In this document: piece by piece, positions 1 through 7,516 of the stretch | Numbering within the stretch: position 1 is the first letter of the stretch | Layout of the letters: every line of letters starts with the position of its first letter | DNA from: Allopusillimonas sp008369125 | GTDB taxonomy: Bacteria; Pseudomonadota; Gammaproteobacteria; Burkholderiales; Burkholderiaceae_B | Assembly: GCF_008369125.1 (NCBI RefSeq) | Contig: NZ_VOAY01000005.1 | Coordinates: 372,001 to 436,000 of the forward strand | Direction: 5' to 3' | Length of the DNA stretch: 64,000 bases | Program-made: the position numbers and the translations under genes | The notes under the pieces: generated by a model | Database searches by the model: none | Told to the model about the DNA's origin: nothing | What the model saw: the letters and a program-made list of their open reading frames with translations, nothing else

Positions 1-350
1 GCGGCCCCAGCTGCGGTCATACCCATCATGATCATCATCATGCACACCACGACGATCAAATCGGCGCGTTCGTGTTTCGCTCCAACAAAGCCTTCGACCC
101 GGAGCGGCTCGAAGAATTTCTGGGCGGTATCGTCCAGGTGTATGGTCCCGACCTGCTCCGTTACAAAGGTATTCTGTATCTTAAAGGGATAAACCGCCGT
201 ATGCTTTTCCAGGGTGTGCACATGATGATGGGTGCAGAGCCTGGAAAACCCTGGTTATCCAGTGAAAAGCCCAATACCAAAATGGTATTCATAGGTCGTA
301 AACTGCCCCAGGAGATTTTCACCCGGGGCCTGGAACAATGCTTGGTCTGA
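1..350 (+). CDS. CobW/COG0523-family GTPase, C-terminal part (cut by window start)
   Basis: This is the 3' end of a gene that begins before the window; the reading frame is open from base 3. The visible residues start with a histidine-rich linker (GHTHHDHHHH, then HHDD), followed by a compact domain with GAFVFRS, RYKGILYLKG and MVFIGRKL. A His-rich linker before such a domain is typical of the CobW C-terminal domain of COG0523 GTPases, which act as metallochaperones, often for zinc, in the cytoplasm. The GTPase domain itself is not visible, so the metal cannot be judged. The gene stops 75 bases before dksA on the same strand, an arrangement in keeping with the known link between zinc-responsive COG0523 proteins and DksA paralogues. 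Family is secure; substrate is not. Confidence 0.85.
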   Translation, partial: GPSCGHTHHDHHHAHHDDQIGAFVFRSNKAFDPERLEEFLGGIVQVYGPDLLRYKGILYLKGINRRMLFQGVHMMMGAEPGKPWLSSEKPNTKMVFIGRKLPQEIFTRGLEQCLV

Positions 351-425
351 TCACGAACCAAATAACGCGTCGCAGGCGACCGCTACACGGTTCTATGCAC
401 CAACACTAGAAAAAGAGGACAAATC

Positions 426-866
426 ATGGCAAGCAAAACAGCCGCCGCAAAAAATCAAGGTTTGCTGACAGAGAAAGAGCTGCTGGCAATGCCTGAAGCC
501 GATTACATGAACGCAGCCCAACTGGCCTTTTTCCGTAATCGTCTGAAAGAGCTTGAACAGGAAATCCTGAACAACGCTGACGCGACCACATCAAACCTGC
601 GCGAGACGCAGTACGTACCCGATCCGGCCGACCGTGCCACGATCGAAGAAGAGCACGCGCTCGAGCTTCGTACCCGCGACCGTGAACGTAAGCTTCTCAA
701 AAAAGTGCAGCAGTCCATCGCACTTATCGACTCCGGAGAATATGGCTGGTGCGAAGAAACCGGTGAGCCCATAGGCGTTGCCCGCTTGCTGGCACGCCCC
801 ACCGCCACGCTGTCGCTCGAAGCCCAAGAACGCCGCGAAATGCGTCAAAAGCTTTACGGCGACTAA
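426..866 (+). CDS. dksA: RNA polymerase-binding transcription factor DksA, cysteine-poor type
   Basis: DksA enters the secondary channel of RNA polymerase and, with ppGpp, adjusts transcription of rRNA and amino-acid genes. The 146-residue protein has the long coiled coil (about residues 30-100) with the tip motif D66-x-x-D69-x-A71 (PDPADRA) that touches the active site. The C-terminal globular region keeps only C109 of the four zinc ligands: the other positions are T112, S130 and A133 (WCEETGEP, TATLSLEAQ). It should therefore fold without zinc, as the cysteine-degenerate DksA forms of other proteobacteria do. The start ATG follows AGAGGAC at a good distance. The COG0523 GTPase gene ends just upstream and hslV follows. 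Confidence 0.95.
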   Translation: MASKTAAAKNQGLLTEKELLAMPEADYMNAAQLAFFRNRLKELEQEILNNADATTSNLRETQYVPDPADRATIEEEHALELRTRDRERKLLKKVQQSIALIDSGEYGWCEETGEPIGVARLLARPTATLSLEAQERREMRQKLYGD

Positions 867-880
867 ACCCTGTACGGCAA

Positions 881-918
881 ACAGCCGCCGCCTGTGCCAT
901 GGATCGGGCGACGGCTGT
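881..918 (+). terminator. Hairpin after dksA
   Basis: Arms ACAGCCGCCGCC (881-892) and GGCGACGGCTGT (907-918) pair with a single mismatch around a 14-base loop, 15 bases after the dksA stop. There is no T run behind it, so it could be a weak or Rho-aided terminator, or an mRNA 3' stabiliser that separates dksA from the hslV promoter. Confidence 0.5.
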
Positions 919-936
919 ATAAGCAACATACTTTCT

Positions 937-962
937 CTTGAATTTTGGGCTGTCGGCCCCAT
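937..962 (+). promoter_or_regulatory. Heat-shock (sigma-32) promoter of hslVU
   Basis: CTTGAA at 937-942 and CCCCAT at 957-962 are separated by 14 bases. Both hexamers match the sigma-32 (RpoH) consensus (CTTGAA, 13-15 bases, CCCCAT-T) exactly. They lie 26 bases before the hslV start. hslVU is a classic member of the heat-shock regulon, so position and gene agree. Confidence 0.85.
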
Positions 963-987
963 GTGCTAAATTCAAAAGGAAGAATCC

Positions 988-1527
988 ATGGAACAATTTC
1001 ACGCAACAACCATTATTTGTGTGCGACGCGGCAACGACGTCGCTCTGGCCGGCGATGGTCAGGTCACCCTGGGCAACATAGTCATCAAGGGCACCGCACG
1101 CAAAATACGCAAACTTTACAACGATAAGGTGTTGGCAGGCTTTGCCGGCGCCACGGCCGACGCCTTCACGCTGCAAGAGCGTTTCGAGGCCAAGCTCGAA
1201 AAACACCAGGGCAATCTCATGCGCTCTGCGGTCGAACTCACCAAAGACTGGCGTACCGATCGTATGCTGCGCCGCCTTGAAGCCATGCTAATCGTAGCCG
1301 ACAAAGAGCACACGCTTGTTCTTACCGGCAACGGCGATGTGCTCGAACCCGAACACGGCGTTGCCGCCATTGGTTCTGGTGGTGCCTACGCTCAGGCTGC
1401 CGCACTCGCCCTTCTGGCCAACACCGACCTGACCGCTGCCGAAATCGTCAAAAAGTCTCTCGAAATCGCCGGCGATCTATGCATCTACACCAACCAGAAT
1501 CACATTGTCGAGACGCTGCCGGCCTGA
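988..1527 (+). CDS. hslV: ATP-dependent protease peptidase subunit HslV (ClpQ)
   Basis: HslV forms the double-ring proteolytic core of the cytoplasmic HslVU protease, a proteasome-like Ntn-hydrolase that degrades misfolded and regulatory proteins. The 179-residue product starts with a six-residue propeptide (MEQFHA) before the mature threonine T7 of TTIICVRRG, the N-terminal nucleophile. GDGQVTLG follows, as in the whole family. The ATG is preceded by AAGGAAG. A sigma-32 promoter lies directly upstream and the partner ATPase hslU begins 51 bases after the stop, so the two form a heat-shock operon. Confidence 0.97.
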   Translation: MEQFHATTIICVRRGNDVALAGDGQVTLGNIVIKGTARKIRKLYNDKVLAGFAGATADAFTLQERFEAKLEKHQGNLMRSAVELTKDWRTDRMLRRLEAMLIVADKEHTLVLTGNGDVLEPEHGVAAIGSGGAYAQAAALALLANTDLTAAEIVKKSLEIAGDLCIYTNQNHIVETLPA

Positions 1528-1578
1528 TTGCCAGCCCGTACTCCAGCGTCCCCCAACAACCGTTTTCAGATTCCTACT

Positions 1579-2910
1579 ATGTCCGCTACCAACATGACTC
1601 CCGGAGAAATCGTCTCCGAGCTCGACAAAAACATTGTCGGGCAAGATCGCGCCAAGCGCTCGGTGGCCGTTGCGCTGCGCAACCGCTGGCGTCGTCAGCA
1701 GGTACCCGAGCCCTTGCGCAATGAAATCGTGCCCAAAAACATCTTGATGATTGGGCCTACCGGCGTCGGTAAAACAGAAATCGCCCGCCGTCTTGCCAAG
1801 CTGGCCAATGCGCCCTTTATCAAGATCGAAGCCACCAAATTCACCGAAGTCGGTTATGTGGGTCGGGACGTTGACACCATTATCCGCGACCTGGTTGAAA
1901 TCTCAGTCAAGCAAACCCGTGACGTCGAAATGCGGCGCGTACGCACCCAGGCTGAAGATGCTGCCGAAGATCGCATTCTCGACGTACTCGTCCCGCCCGC
2001 GCGTAATGCACACGGCGAGCCTGACCGCGAAGAAAACAGCGCCCGCCAAACATTCCGCAAACGCCTGCGCGAAGGCAAGCTTGACGACACCATGATCGAG
2101 ATCGAAGTCGCTCAACTGGCGCCGCAAATGGAAATCATGGCCCCCCCCGGCATGGAAGAAATGACCGAGCAATTGCGCGGCATGTTTGCCGGCCTGGGTC
2201 GCGACAAGAAAAAGCCCAAGAAAATGACGGTAAAAGAAGCTTTCAAGCTACTTATCGAAGAAGAGGCGGGCAAACGCATTAACGAAGAAGACTTGCGCAC
2301 TGCGGCTGTCATCAATGCAGAGCAGAACGGCATTGTGTTTCTCGACGAAATCGACAAAATCGCGACACGTCAGGAGCAATCTGGCGGCGACGTGTCACGC
2401 CAGGGCGTCCAGCGCGACCTGCTGCCACTGGTCGAAGGCACAACGGTCAACACTAAATACGGGGTGGTACGCACCGACCACATACTGTTTATTGCCTCGG
2501 GGGCATTTCACCTTTCTCGCCCGTCAGACCTCATCCCCGAGTTACAGGGGCGTTTTCCTATCCGAGTCGAGCTTGACTCCCTGACGGCGCAAGATTTCGT
2601 GCGCATTCTCTGCGACACCGATGCCTCGCTCACCAAACAGTACACGGCCTTGCTTGCCACTGAAGATGTCACGCTAGACTTTACCGACGAAGGCATACAA
2701 CGTCTGGCCGAGCTGGCCTTTGACGTCAACGAGCGCACTGAAAATATCGGCGCACGCCGTCTGTACACCGTCATGGAAAAGCTGCTCGAAGACTTGTCGT
2801 TCGATGCCAGCGCCCATGGCAGCAGAACCGTCATCATTGACGGCAGCTACGTTGACTCAAAACTGGAAGAAGCAGCCGCCAGCGAAGACCTCGCGCGCTA
2901 CGTGCTTTAA
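1579..2910 (+). CDS. hslU: ATP-dependent protease ATPase subunit HslU (ClpY)
   Basis: HslU is the AAA+ unfoldase that feeds substrates into HslV. I chose the ATG at 1579, giving MSATNMTPGEIVSELD and 443 residues, the same length as the E. coli protein. An upstream TTG at 1528 would add 17 residues that the family does not have. Visible motifs are the Walker A loop GPTGVGKTE near residue 60, the pore motif GYVGRD, the inserted I-domain (about residues 110-230, rich in charged residues), Walker B VFLDEIDK and the C-terminal sensor region ENIGARRL. It is transcribed with hslV. Confidence 0.97.
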   Translation: MSATNMTPGEIVSELDKNIVGQDRAKRSVAVALRNRWRRQQVPEPLRNEIVPKNILMIGPTGVGKTEIARRLAKLANAPFIKIEATKFTEVGYVGRDVDTIIRDLVEISVKQTRDVEMRRVRTQAEDAAEDRILDVLVPPARNAHGEPDREENSARQTFRKRLREGKLDDTMIEIEVAQLAPQMEIMAPPGMEEMTEQLRGMFAGLGRDKKKPKKMTVKEAFKLLIEEEAGKRINEEDLRTAAVINAEQNGIVFLDEIDKIATRQEQSGGDVSRQGVQRDLLPLVEGTTVNTKYGVVRTDHILFIASGAFHLSRPSDLIPELQGRFPIRVELDSLTAQDFVRILCDTDASLTKQYTALLATEDVTLDFTDEGIQRLAELAFDVNERTENIGARRLYTVMEKLLEDLSFDASAHGSRTVIIDGSYVDSKLEEAAASEDLARYVL

Positions 2911-2915
2911 AAGCC

Positions 2916-2958
2916 AGGGCCATCCGGCACCATGCTGCTCATGGCGCCGGATGGCCCT
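2916..2958 (+). terminator. Strong hairpin terminator after hslU
   Basis: AGGGCCATCCGGC (2916-2928) and GCCGGATGGCCCT (2946-2958) are perfectly complementary. Pairing continues inward with one wobble (ACCATG against CATGGC), leaving a tiny loop. It begins five bases after the hslU stop. A clear T run is missing, but the stability makes it the likely end of the hslVU message. Confidence 0.65.
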
Positions 2959-3070
2959 GTAAGACCAGTCGCACAGCACAGACTGTTCAAGGTGCGCACT
3001 AACCCGCAGATAGCTCTACAAAATAGCGCGGGGAATAATCAACGCGTTTCAGGACCAAGGTGTCTCATGT

Positions 3071-3105
3071 ACCTTGCACCTTGCACCTTGCACCTTGTAC
3101 CTTGA
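3071..3105. repeat. Five-copy tandem heptad repeat (ACCTTGC)
   Basis: The 7-bp unit ACCTTGC occurs five times in a row; copies 1-3 are identical and copies 4 and 5 end in T and A. An inverted near-copy (CCAAGGT) lies about 15 bases upstream. It is non-coding and lies between convergent genes. Confidence 0.9.
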
Positions 3106-3280
3106 ACGCAATCAGTAGTTGACGACTGCGCCAGACGAGAACGCCAAGCTCATTCTTTGCGGTTCAATGCCTATCGTTGAAACCTTCATGGCGGTCGCGT
3201 TTGTCCGATGGGCCGGTCGGTATTACATGCCACTTTGGCATATTGCGATATCGTTAACCCCCCCGCGTCTACACCATTGC

Positions 3281-3583
3281 CTATTTTGAAATCTCAGTGA
3301 CCACGTACTGGCCATTGACGCGTTTGGCTTTGAAGGTAATTTTGTCGCCAGGTTTAATTTGCGTAAGCAGCTTGGCATCGGCAATGTAAACCAGTGTCAT
3401 GGCGGGCAGATCAAGGTCTGAAATAGCCCCATGTTTAATGGTGATTTTTCCGGCAGCGGCATCAACCCGCCGTACCTCACCCTTTGCCGTTGCTTCTTGC
3501 GCCACGGCAGGCGTCACGTAAAAAGACGTCATTGCAAGCGCTGCGGCGAGCGCCAACATACGATGTTGTGTGCTGGATGACAT
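3281..3583 (-). CDS. Periplasmic copper-binding protein of the CusF family
   Basis: A 100-residue exported protein: an Ala-rich signal peptide with cleavage expected near residue 28 (TPAVA-Q), then a small beta-barrel of the CusF_Ec type. CusF hands Cu(I)/Ag(I) to the CusCBA efflux pump. By eye the metal site aligns as H51 (E. coli H36) and M62 (M47), but the tryptophan that caps the ion (W44) is L59 and the second methionine (M49) is L64. The site is thus weakened, and metal binding may differ. GGAG stands eight bases before the ATG. No Cus pump gene is adjacent. The fold family is fairly certain; copper handling is an inference. Confidence 0.8.
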   Translation of the reverse strand: MSSSTQHRMLALAAALAMTSFYVTPAVAQEATAKGEVRRVDAAAGKITIKHGAISDLDLPAMTLVYIADAKLLTQIKPGDKITFKAKRVNGQYVVTEISK

Positions 3584-3637
3584 ACGCTAAACTCCATCAA
3601 TATAGAAGTACAGCATAACGCAAACAGGAAAGTAATT

Positions 3638-4153
3638 TTGTCCCTCAGCACAAGTGGTTACGGGCTGCGTACTGCGCGCCTCGAAGACATCCCGCACATT
3701 CTGGCCCTCATGCATGAGATGGCGGTATTTGAAAAACTTACCGACATTTTTCAGGCCACCGAAGCAAGCCTGCACAACAGCGTTTTTGGCGAGCACCCCG
3801 CCGTCAACTGCCTGGTGGCGCATACTCATGACAACCCTGATGTGCCGGTTGCCTACATTATGTGGTTTTTCAACTATTCCAGCTTTCTGGATCGGCGCGG
3901 CCTGTACCTTGAAGACATCTACGTGCAGCCAGCCCATCGCGGCAATGGTCTGGGCAGCATGGCGCTGAAGCATCTGGCGCGCCTGGCTATTGAGCATGGC
4001 TGCGGCCGATTTGAATGGGTTGTGCTCGACTGGAACCAGAACGCCATCGACTTTTACCAGCGCCATGGGGCCGAGATCCTACCCGAATGGCGTATCGTAC
4101 GCTTGACCGGTGATGCGCTGCACCGCCTGGCCCAACAAACTCTGGAGGCATGA
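3638..4153 (+). CDS. GNAT N-acetyltransferase, SSAT-like
   Basis: A cytoplasmic acetyl-CoA-dependent N-acetyltransferase of 171 residues. The acetyl-CoA loop is RGNGLGS (residues 101-107), preceded by LEDIYVQ and followed by WVVLDWNQNAIDFYQRHGA. GEHP near residue 51, CLVAH, YLEDI and the final W-N...FY..RGA closely resemble spermidine/spermine (diamine) or thialysine acetyltransferases, whose length is also about 171. The start is TTG with AGGAAAG in front; no ATG fits better. The stop is one base before the start of the adenosyltransferase gene, so both are probably cotranscribed. Polyamine or amino-acid substrate is inferred from the likeness only. Confidence 0.85.
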   Translation: MSLSTSGYGLRTARLEDIPHILALMHEMAVFEKLTDIFQATEASLHNSVFGEHPAVNCLVAHTHDNPDVPVAYIMWFFNYSSFLDRRGLYLEDIYVQPAHRGNGLGSMALKHLARLAIEHGCGRFEWVVLDWNQNAIDFYQRHGAEILPEWRIVRLTGDALHRLAQQTLEA

Positions 4154-4154
4154 C

Positions 4155-4694
4155 ATGGCCACACGTCTTTCTGTGATCGCAACCCGTACTGGCGACAAAG
4201 GCACGACAGGGTTGGGCGACGGAAGCCGCATCGACAAAGACGCACCGCGCATTGTTGCGCTGGGCGAGGTCGATGAACTAAACAGCGTATTGGGCTTGTG
4301 GCGCACCGAAGCATTGCCCGCCGATGTAGATGCGCTGCTGAGCAAGGTGCAGCATCATTTATTCGACCTGGGCGGAGAGCTTTGCATACCCGGCCATACG
4401 GCACTCACCCCCGAGCAGGTGCAGTTTCTGGATGACGCCCTGGCGCACTACAACGCCGGGCTGAGCAAGTTGCAAGAGTTTATTCTGCCAGGCGGCTGCC
4501 GTGCCGCCGCACTGGCCCACATAGCACGCAGCACCTGCCGCCGTGCTGAGCGCGCTGTCGTTGTATTGGGCCGAAACGAAGATGTCAGCGAGCCCGTACG
4601 GCAGTATTTAAACCGGCTTTCAGACCTGTGCTTTGTGCTGGCAAGAGTGCTAAACCAGGCGGCAGGCCAGACAGACGTTTTATGGCAGCGCTAA
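4155..4694 (+). CDS. pduO: Cob(I)alamin adenosyltransferase, PduO type
   Basis: This enzyme moves the adenosyl group of ATP to cob(I)alamin to make coenzyme B12. The 179-residue protein carries the N-terminal ATP-binding motif TRTGDKGTTGLGDG (residues 10-23) and the C-terminal signature RSTCRRAERAVV, followed by YLNRLSDLCFVLAR, all typical of the PduO/MMAB family. The ATG at 4155 has a strong GGAGG eight bases before it. A 15-residue-longer in-frame start inside the acetyltransferase gene is less likely. It overlaps nothing else on its strand; a small antisense ORF covers its 3' end. Confidence 0.93.
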   Translation: MATRLSVIATRTGDKGTTGLGDGSRIDKDAPRIVALGEVDELNSVLGLWRTEALPADVDALLSKVQHHLFDLGGELCIPGHTALTPEQVQFLDDALAHYNAGLSKLQEFILPGGCRAAALAHIARSTCRRAERAVVVLGRNEDVSEPVRQYLNRLSDLCFVLARVLNQAAGQTDVLWQR

Positions 4695-4794
4695 CACCCG
4701 TCATGGCGTGTGCGTAGGCCAGCACGACCCTATCACGCTGCACGCGCTGAACAACGAAATCGGCCAATACTAAGATAGAATCAACTGGGGACAT
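4585..4794 (-). CDS. Possible small protein, antisense to the pduO 3' end
   Basis: An open frame of 69 codons starting with ATG at 4794 (MSPVDSILVLADFVVQRV), preceded at eight bases by a perfect GGAGG (4803-4807). It runs past the pduO stop and overlaps its last 110 bases on the opposite strand. The first 20 residues could form an amphipathic or weakly hydrophobic helix; the remainder read like an antisense shadow of pduO. I do not recognise it. The ribosome-binding site is the main support; it may be chance. Confidence 0.3.
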   Translation of the reverse strand: MSPVDSILVLADFVVQRVQRDRVVLAYAHAMTGVSAAIKRLSGLPPGLALLPAQSTGLKAGLNTAVRAR

Positions 4795-5015
4795 GGGTAT
4801 TACCTCCATTAGACTTGTTCTTCGCAAAACTAAGTTTAATGAATACCTGTGCCCCCCCCCTTAATGATGTAGAGCCGCCATTTGCCGGGGCATCAAGTTG
4901 CTGCGGCGTTGTGCCCTCTTTGAGCGCAACCGGTGTTTGCTGACTGGCGTCGGCAGGCGAATCTACCCGCGTTCTAGCGGCACCTGTTCGAATACAGCAA
5001 AGGCGGGGTTACACC
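4695..5015. other. Intergenic region with C9 tract
   Basis: These 321 bases separate the convergent pduO and aminotransferase genes. The first 100 bases contain the start of the small antisense ORF. A run of nine C at 4852-4860 stands out. Nothing else could be assigned. Confidence 0.6.
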
Positions 5016-6341
5016 TTATGCGGGCAAAACCTGACCGACCGTAGCGCTAAACAGCGACACGATTTCAGAGATATCAGCGGGTGTACAGATGAAGGGCGGG
5101 GCCAACAGCACATGGTCGCCATGCACCCCGTCAATGGTGCCGCCCATGGGGTACATCATGAGGCCGTTTTCCATGGCCTTTTTCTTGAGCGCCACATGCA
5201 CTTTACGGGCCGGGTCAAACGGCTTCTTGCTGGCTTTATCCTGTACGAACTCTACCCCCACAAACATGCCTCGGCCGCGCACATCACCCAGGTTGGGGTG
5301 GCTACCCAGCGCCTCACGCAATTGGGTGCGCAATTGTTCGCCACGGGCGAGCACATTGTCGAGCAGCCTATCGCTTTCTATGACATGCTGCACGGCAAGC
5401 GCCGCCGCGCAGGCGGTGGCATGCCCCATATAGGTATGCCCGTGCTGAAAGAACCCGGTGCCAGCAACAATGGCTTTGTAGATACGATCGCTGGCCAGCA
5501 TGGCCCCTATAGGCTGGTAGCCTGCACCCAGACCTTTGGCGATGGCGATAATGTCTGGCACGACGCCGTCTTCAGCGCAGGCAAATAAATGGCCGGTACG
5601 GCCCATGCCCGACATGACCTCATCCAGAATAAGCAAAACGCCATGCCGGTCGCATACCTCGCGTATGCGCTGCAGATACGTTTTAACGGGGGCCAGCGCG
5701 CCTGCCGTCGCGCCCACCACTGTCTCGGCCACAAAAGCGGCGACGCTTTCAGGGCCTAGCTCGCGTATTTTGTCGTCAAGCTCTTGCGCAAGCCGACCCG
5801 CATAGTGTTCTTCGGATTCGTCAGGGCGCTGGTCACGGTAGGCATAACACGGCGCAACATGATGAGCCGGTACCAGTAGCGGAAGAAAAGGCTCGCGACG
5901 CCATGCATTGCCGCCTATGGCCAGCGCGCCAAGCGTATTGCCATGGTAGCTTTGGCGGCGGGCAATAAAGTGTCTGCGCGAAGGCTGCCCGATTTCAACA
6001 AAATACTGGCGCGCCAGTTTGAGCGATGCCTCGACAGCTTCAGACCCACCCGACACAAAGTAAACATGATCAAGGTCGCCAGGTGCCCGCGCGGCCAGAA
6101 AGTCAGCCAGGTCTTCGGCAGCCTGTGTGGTAAAAAATGACGAATGGGCGTACGCAACCTCGTCAACCTGCTTTTTGATCGCAGCAATAACGGCTGCATG
6201 ACCATGCCCCAGACATGACACGGCAGCACCTCCCGACGCGTCAATATAACCTTTGCCATGTTGATCAAACAGGCGAATGCCCTGGCCCCGCACGGCAAAA
6301 TTAAGTTGCTGGCCGGGGTTGCGATGAAAGACGTGTGTCAT
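5016..6341 (-). CDS. Class III PLP-dependent aminotransferase
   Basis: A 441-residue fold-type I aminotransferase (COG0160/0161 group: omega-amino acid, acetylornithine, GABA and related). Visible are the N-terminal GKGYIDASGG, the cofactor-binding SGGSEAVEASLKLAR, the aspartate of LLILDEVMSGMGRTG that contacts the PLP ring, and the Schiff-base lysine in AIAKGLGAGYQP. HGHTYMGH and GDHVLLAPPF close the active site. It is transcribed away from the RpiR regulator gene across a 260-base spacer containing a perfect palindrome, so the regulator probably controls it. The amino donor cannot be told from the sequence; the neighbourhood points to a product of acyl-amino compound breakdown. Confidence 0.9.
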   Translation of the reverse strand: MTHVFHRNPGQQLNFAVRGQGIRLFDQHGKGYIDASGGAAVSCLGHGHAAVIAAIKKQVDEVAYAHSSFFTTQAAEDLADFLAARAPGDLDHVYFVSGGSEAVEASLKLARQYFVEIGQPSRRHFIARRQSYHGNTLGALAIGGNAWRREPFLPLLVPAHHVAPCYAYRDQRPDESEEHYAGRLAQELDDKIRELGPESVAAFVAETVVGATAGALAPVKTYLQRIREVCDRHGVLLILDEVMSGMGRTGHLFACAEDGVVPDIIAIAKGLGAGYQPIGAMLASDRIYKAIVAGTGFFQHGHTYMGHATACAAALAVQHVIESDRLLDNVLARGEQLRTQLREALGSHPNLGDVRGRGMFVGVEFVQDKASKKPFDPARKVHVALKKKAMENGLMMYPMGGTIDGVHGDHVLLAPPFICTPADISEIVSLFSATVGQVLPA

Positions 6342-6421
6342 GAAGGCCTCCGCAAAATGCGGTTGTCAAGCATAAAGAAGACAACGTCGCGCAATTTAGC
6401 GTTGGCTGGCGTTGACGGTAA

Positions 6422-6436
6422 ATTCAACAGTTGAAT
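6422..6436. promoter_or_regulatory. Perfect palindrome, candidate RpiR operator
   Basis: ATTCAACAGTTGAAT is a perfect inverted repeat (two 7-base arms around one base), followed directly by another TTGAAT. It sits 81 bases before the aminotransferase start and 166 bases before the RpiR regulator start, in the spacer between these divergent genes. That is the usual place for a local regulator's site. Confidence 0.5.
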
Positions 6437-6601
6437 CTTGAATGATATACCTGACAACAAATAAATCAAACACACAAGCCCATCGCACCATAGTCATAAC
6501 CCGGGGCTGTTGTAAATTTATTACGATAATGCCCCTACAGGGCTGCTAATATCATAGGTTATGCCCCATACAACGATGTTAGCTGTCTAAGCACACGACA
6601 T

Positions 6602-7516
6602 ATGACGCACGCTGCAAACCCGGCCCCCAAAACGCTAGACGCCTTTACGGCGCGCGTTCAGCACGAGTTCGCCGGGATGACACCGCAATTTCAGGTGGGG
6701 GCGAGGTATCTGCTTGATTTTCCGGCCGAAGTGCCGGTGGCTTCAATGCGTACCATTGCAACTCAGGCCGGTGTGCAGCCTGCAACCCTGGTGCGTCTTG
6801 CACAATCGCTGGGCTACGCGGGCTGGGGCGACCTGAAAAAAGTGTTTTTGGCATCGCTGCGCAGCGCCTCAGGCCAATATGCGGAACGTGCCAGCACGGT
6901 AGTACGCGGTCGGTCGCGCAGCGCTACCCAAAGTGCGACCATCCAGGCTGACAATGTGCGCATGCTGGCCGATGTCAACGCGCAAAATCTGCCTAAAGCA
7001 GTGCGCATGCTTTCCAGGGCGCGCACTGTACATGTGGCTGGCTTTCGCGCTTCGTTTGCGCCTGCCTACACCATGCAGTATCTGTACCGGCTGTTTCGAC
7101 CCACGGTCATGCTCATACGTGGCGATGCCGGCACACTCGACATGGATTTACGTGGCATAAGCAAAGAGGATGTCACGGTCATCATTTCGTTTGCGCCCTA
7201 CTCGCATGAATCCATGCAGGTTGCCGAGGCGGCACGACGGGCGCAGAGCCAGGTGCTGGCCATCTGTGACAGCGTTGTCGCGCCCATGGCGCTGCAGGCC
7301 GACTGTGTACTGCAGTTTTCCACCGATACCCCCTCATTTTTTCCATCAAGCGTCGCCGCACTCAGCCTGATAGAAATCCTGATCGAACAATTACTGGCGC
7401 AGGCTGGGCCGCAAGCGGTCAATAGCATCAGACAGGCCGAAGGCCATCTTCAGCAAGACGGCGCCTACTTAAACCCCTTACGCTCTACAGCAGAAAAGGT
7501 CAACGATGCTTACTAG
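6602..7516 (+). CDS. MurR/RpiR-family transcriptional regulator
   Basis: A 304-residue regulator with an N-terminal HTH_6 domain (about residues 15-85; helix-turn-helix ASMRTIATQAGVQPATLVRLA) and a C-terminal SIS domain (about 125-265; VHVAGFRASFAPAY, then VTVIISFAPYSHE). RpiR proteins normally sense phosphorylated sugars or amino compounds through SIS. The start ATG is at 6602. Its stop lies 8 bases inside the next gene, which suggests translational coupling with the C45 hydrolase. It most likely controls this operon and the divergent aminotransferase, perhaps through the palindrome at 6422. The effector is unknown. Confidence 0.9.
   Translation: MTHAANPAPKTLDAFTARVQHEFAGMTPQFQVGARYLLDFPAEVPVASMRTIATQAGVQPATLVRLAQSLGYAGWGDLKKVFLASLRSASGQYAERASTVVRGRSRSATQSATIQADNVRMLADVNAQNLPKAVRMLSRARTVHVAGFRASFAPAYTMQYLYRLFRPTVMLIRGDAGTLDMDLRGISKEDVTVIISFAPYSHESMQVAEAARRAQSQVLAICDSVVAPMALQADCVLQFSTDTPSFFPSSVAALSLIEILIEQLLAQAGPQAVNSIRQAEGHLQQDGAYLNPLRSTAEKVNDAY

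Larger units (their letters stand above)
2911..3280. other. Intergenic region with hairpin and heptad repeat
   Basis: There is no convincing gene in these 370 bases between hslU and the CusF-like gene, whose 3' ends face each other. The region holds the hslU terminator hairpin (2916-2958) and five copies of a 7-bp repeat (3071-3105); the rest shows nothing I can assign. Confidence 0.7.

Noticed and set aside
1528..1578. TTG start 17 codons before hslU
   Set aside because: The family starts at MS-x-MTP; the extension lacks homology and a ribosome site.
3071..3105. CRISPR-like array
   Set aside because: The heptads are directly adjacent with no spacers; no cas genes are present.
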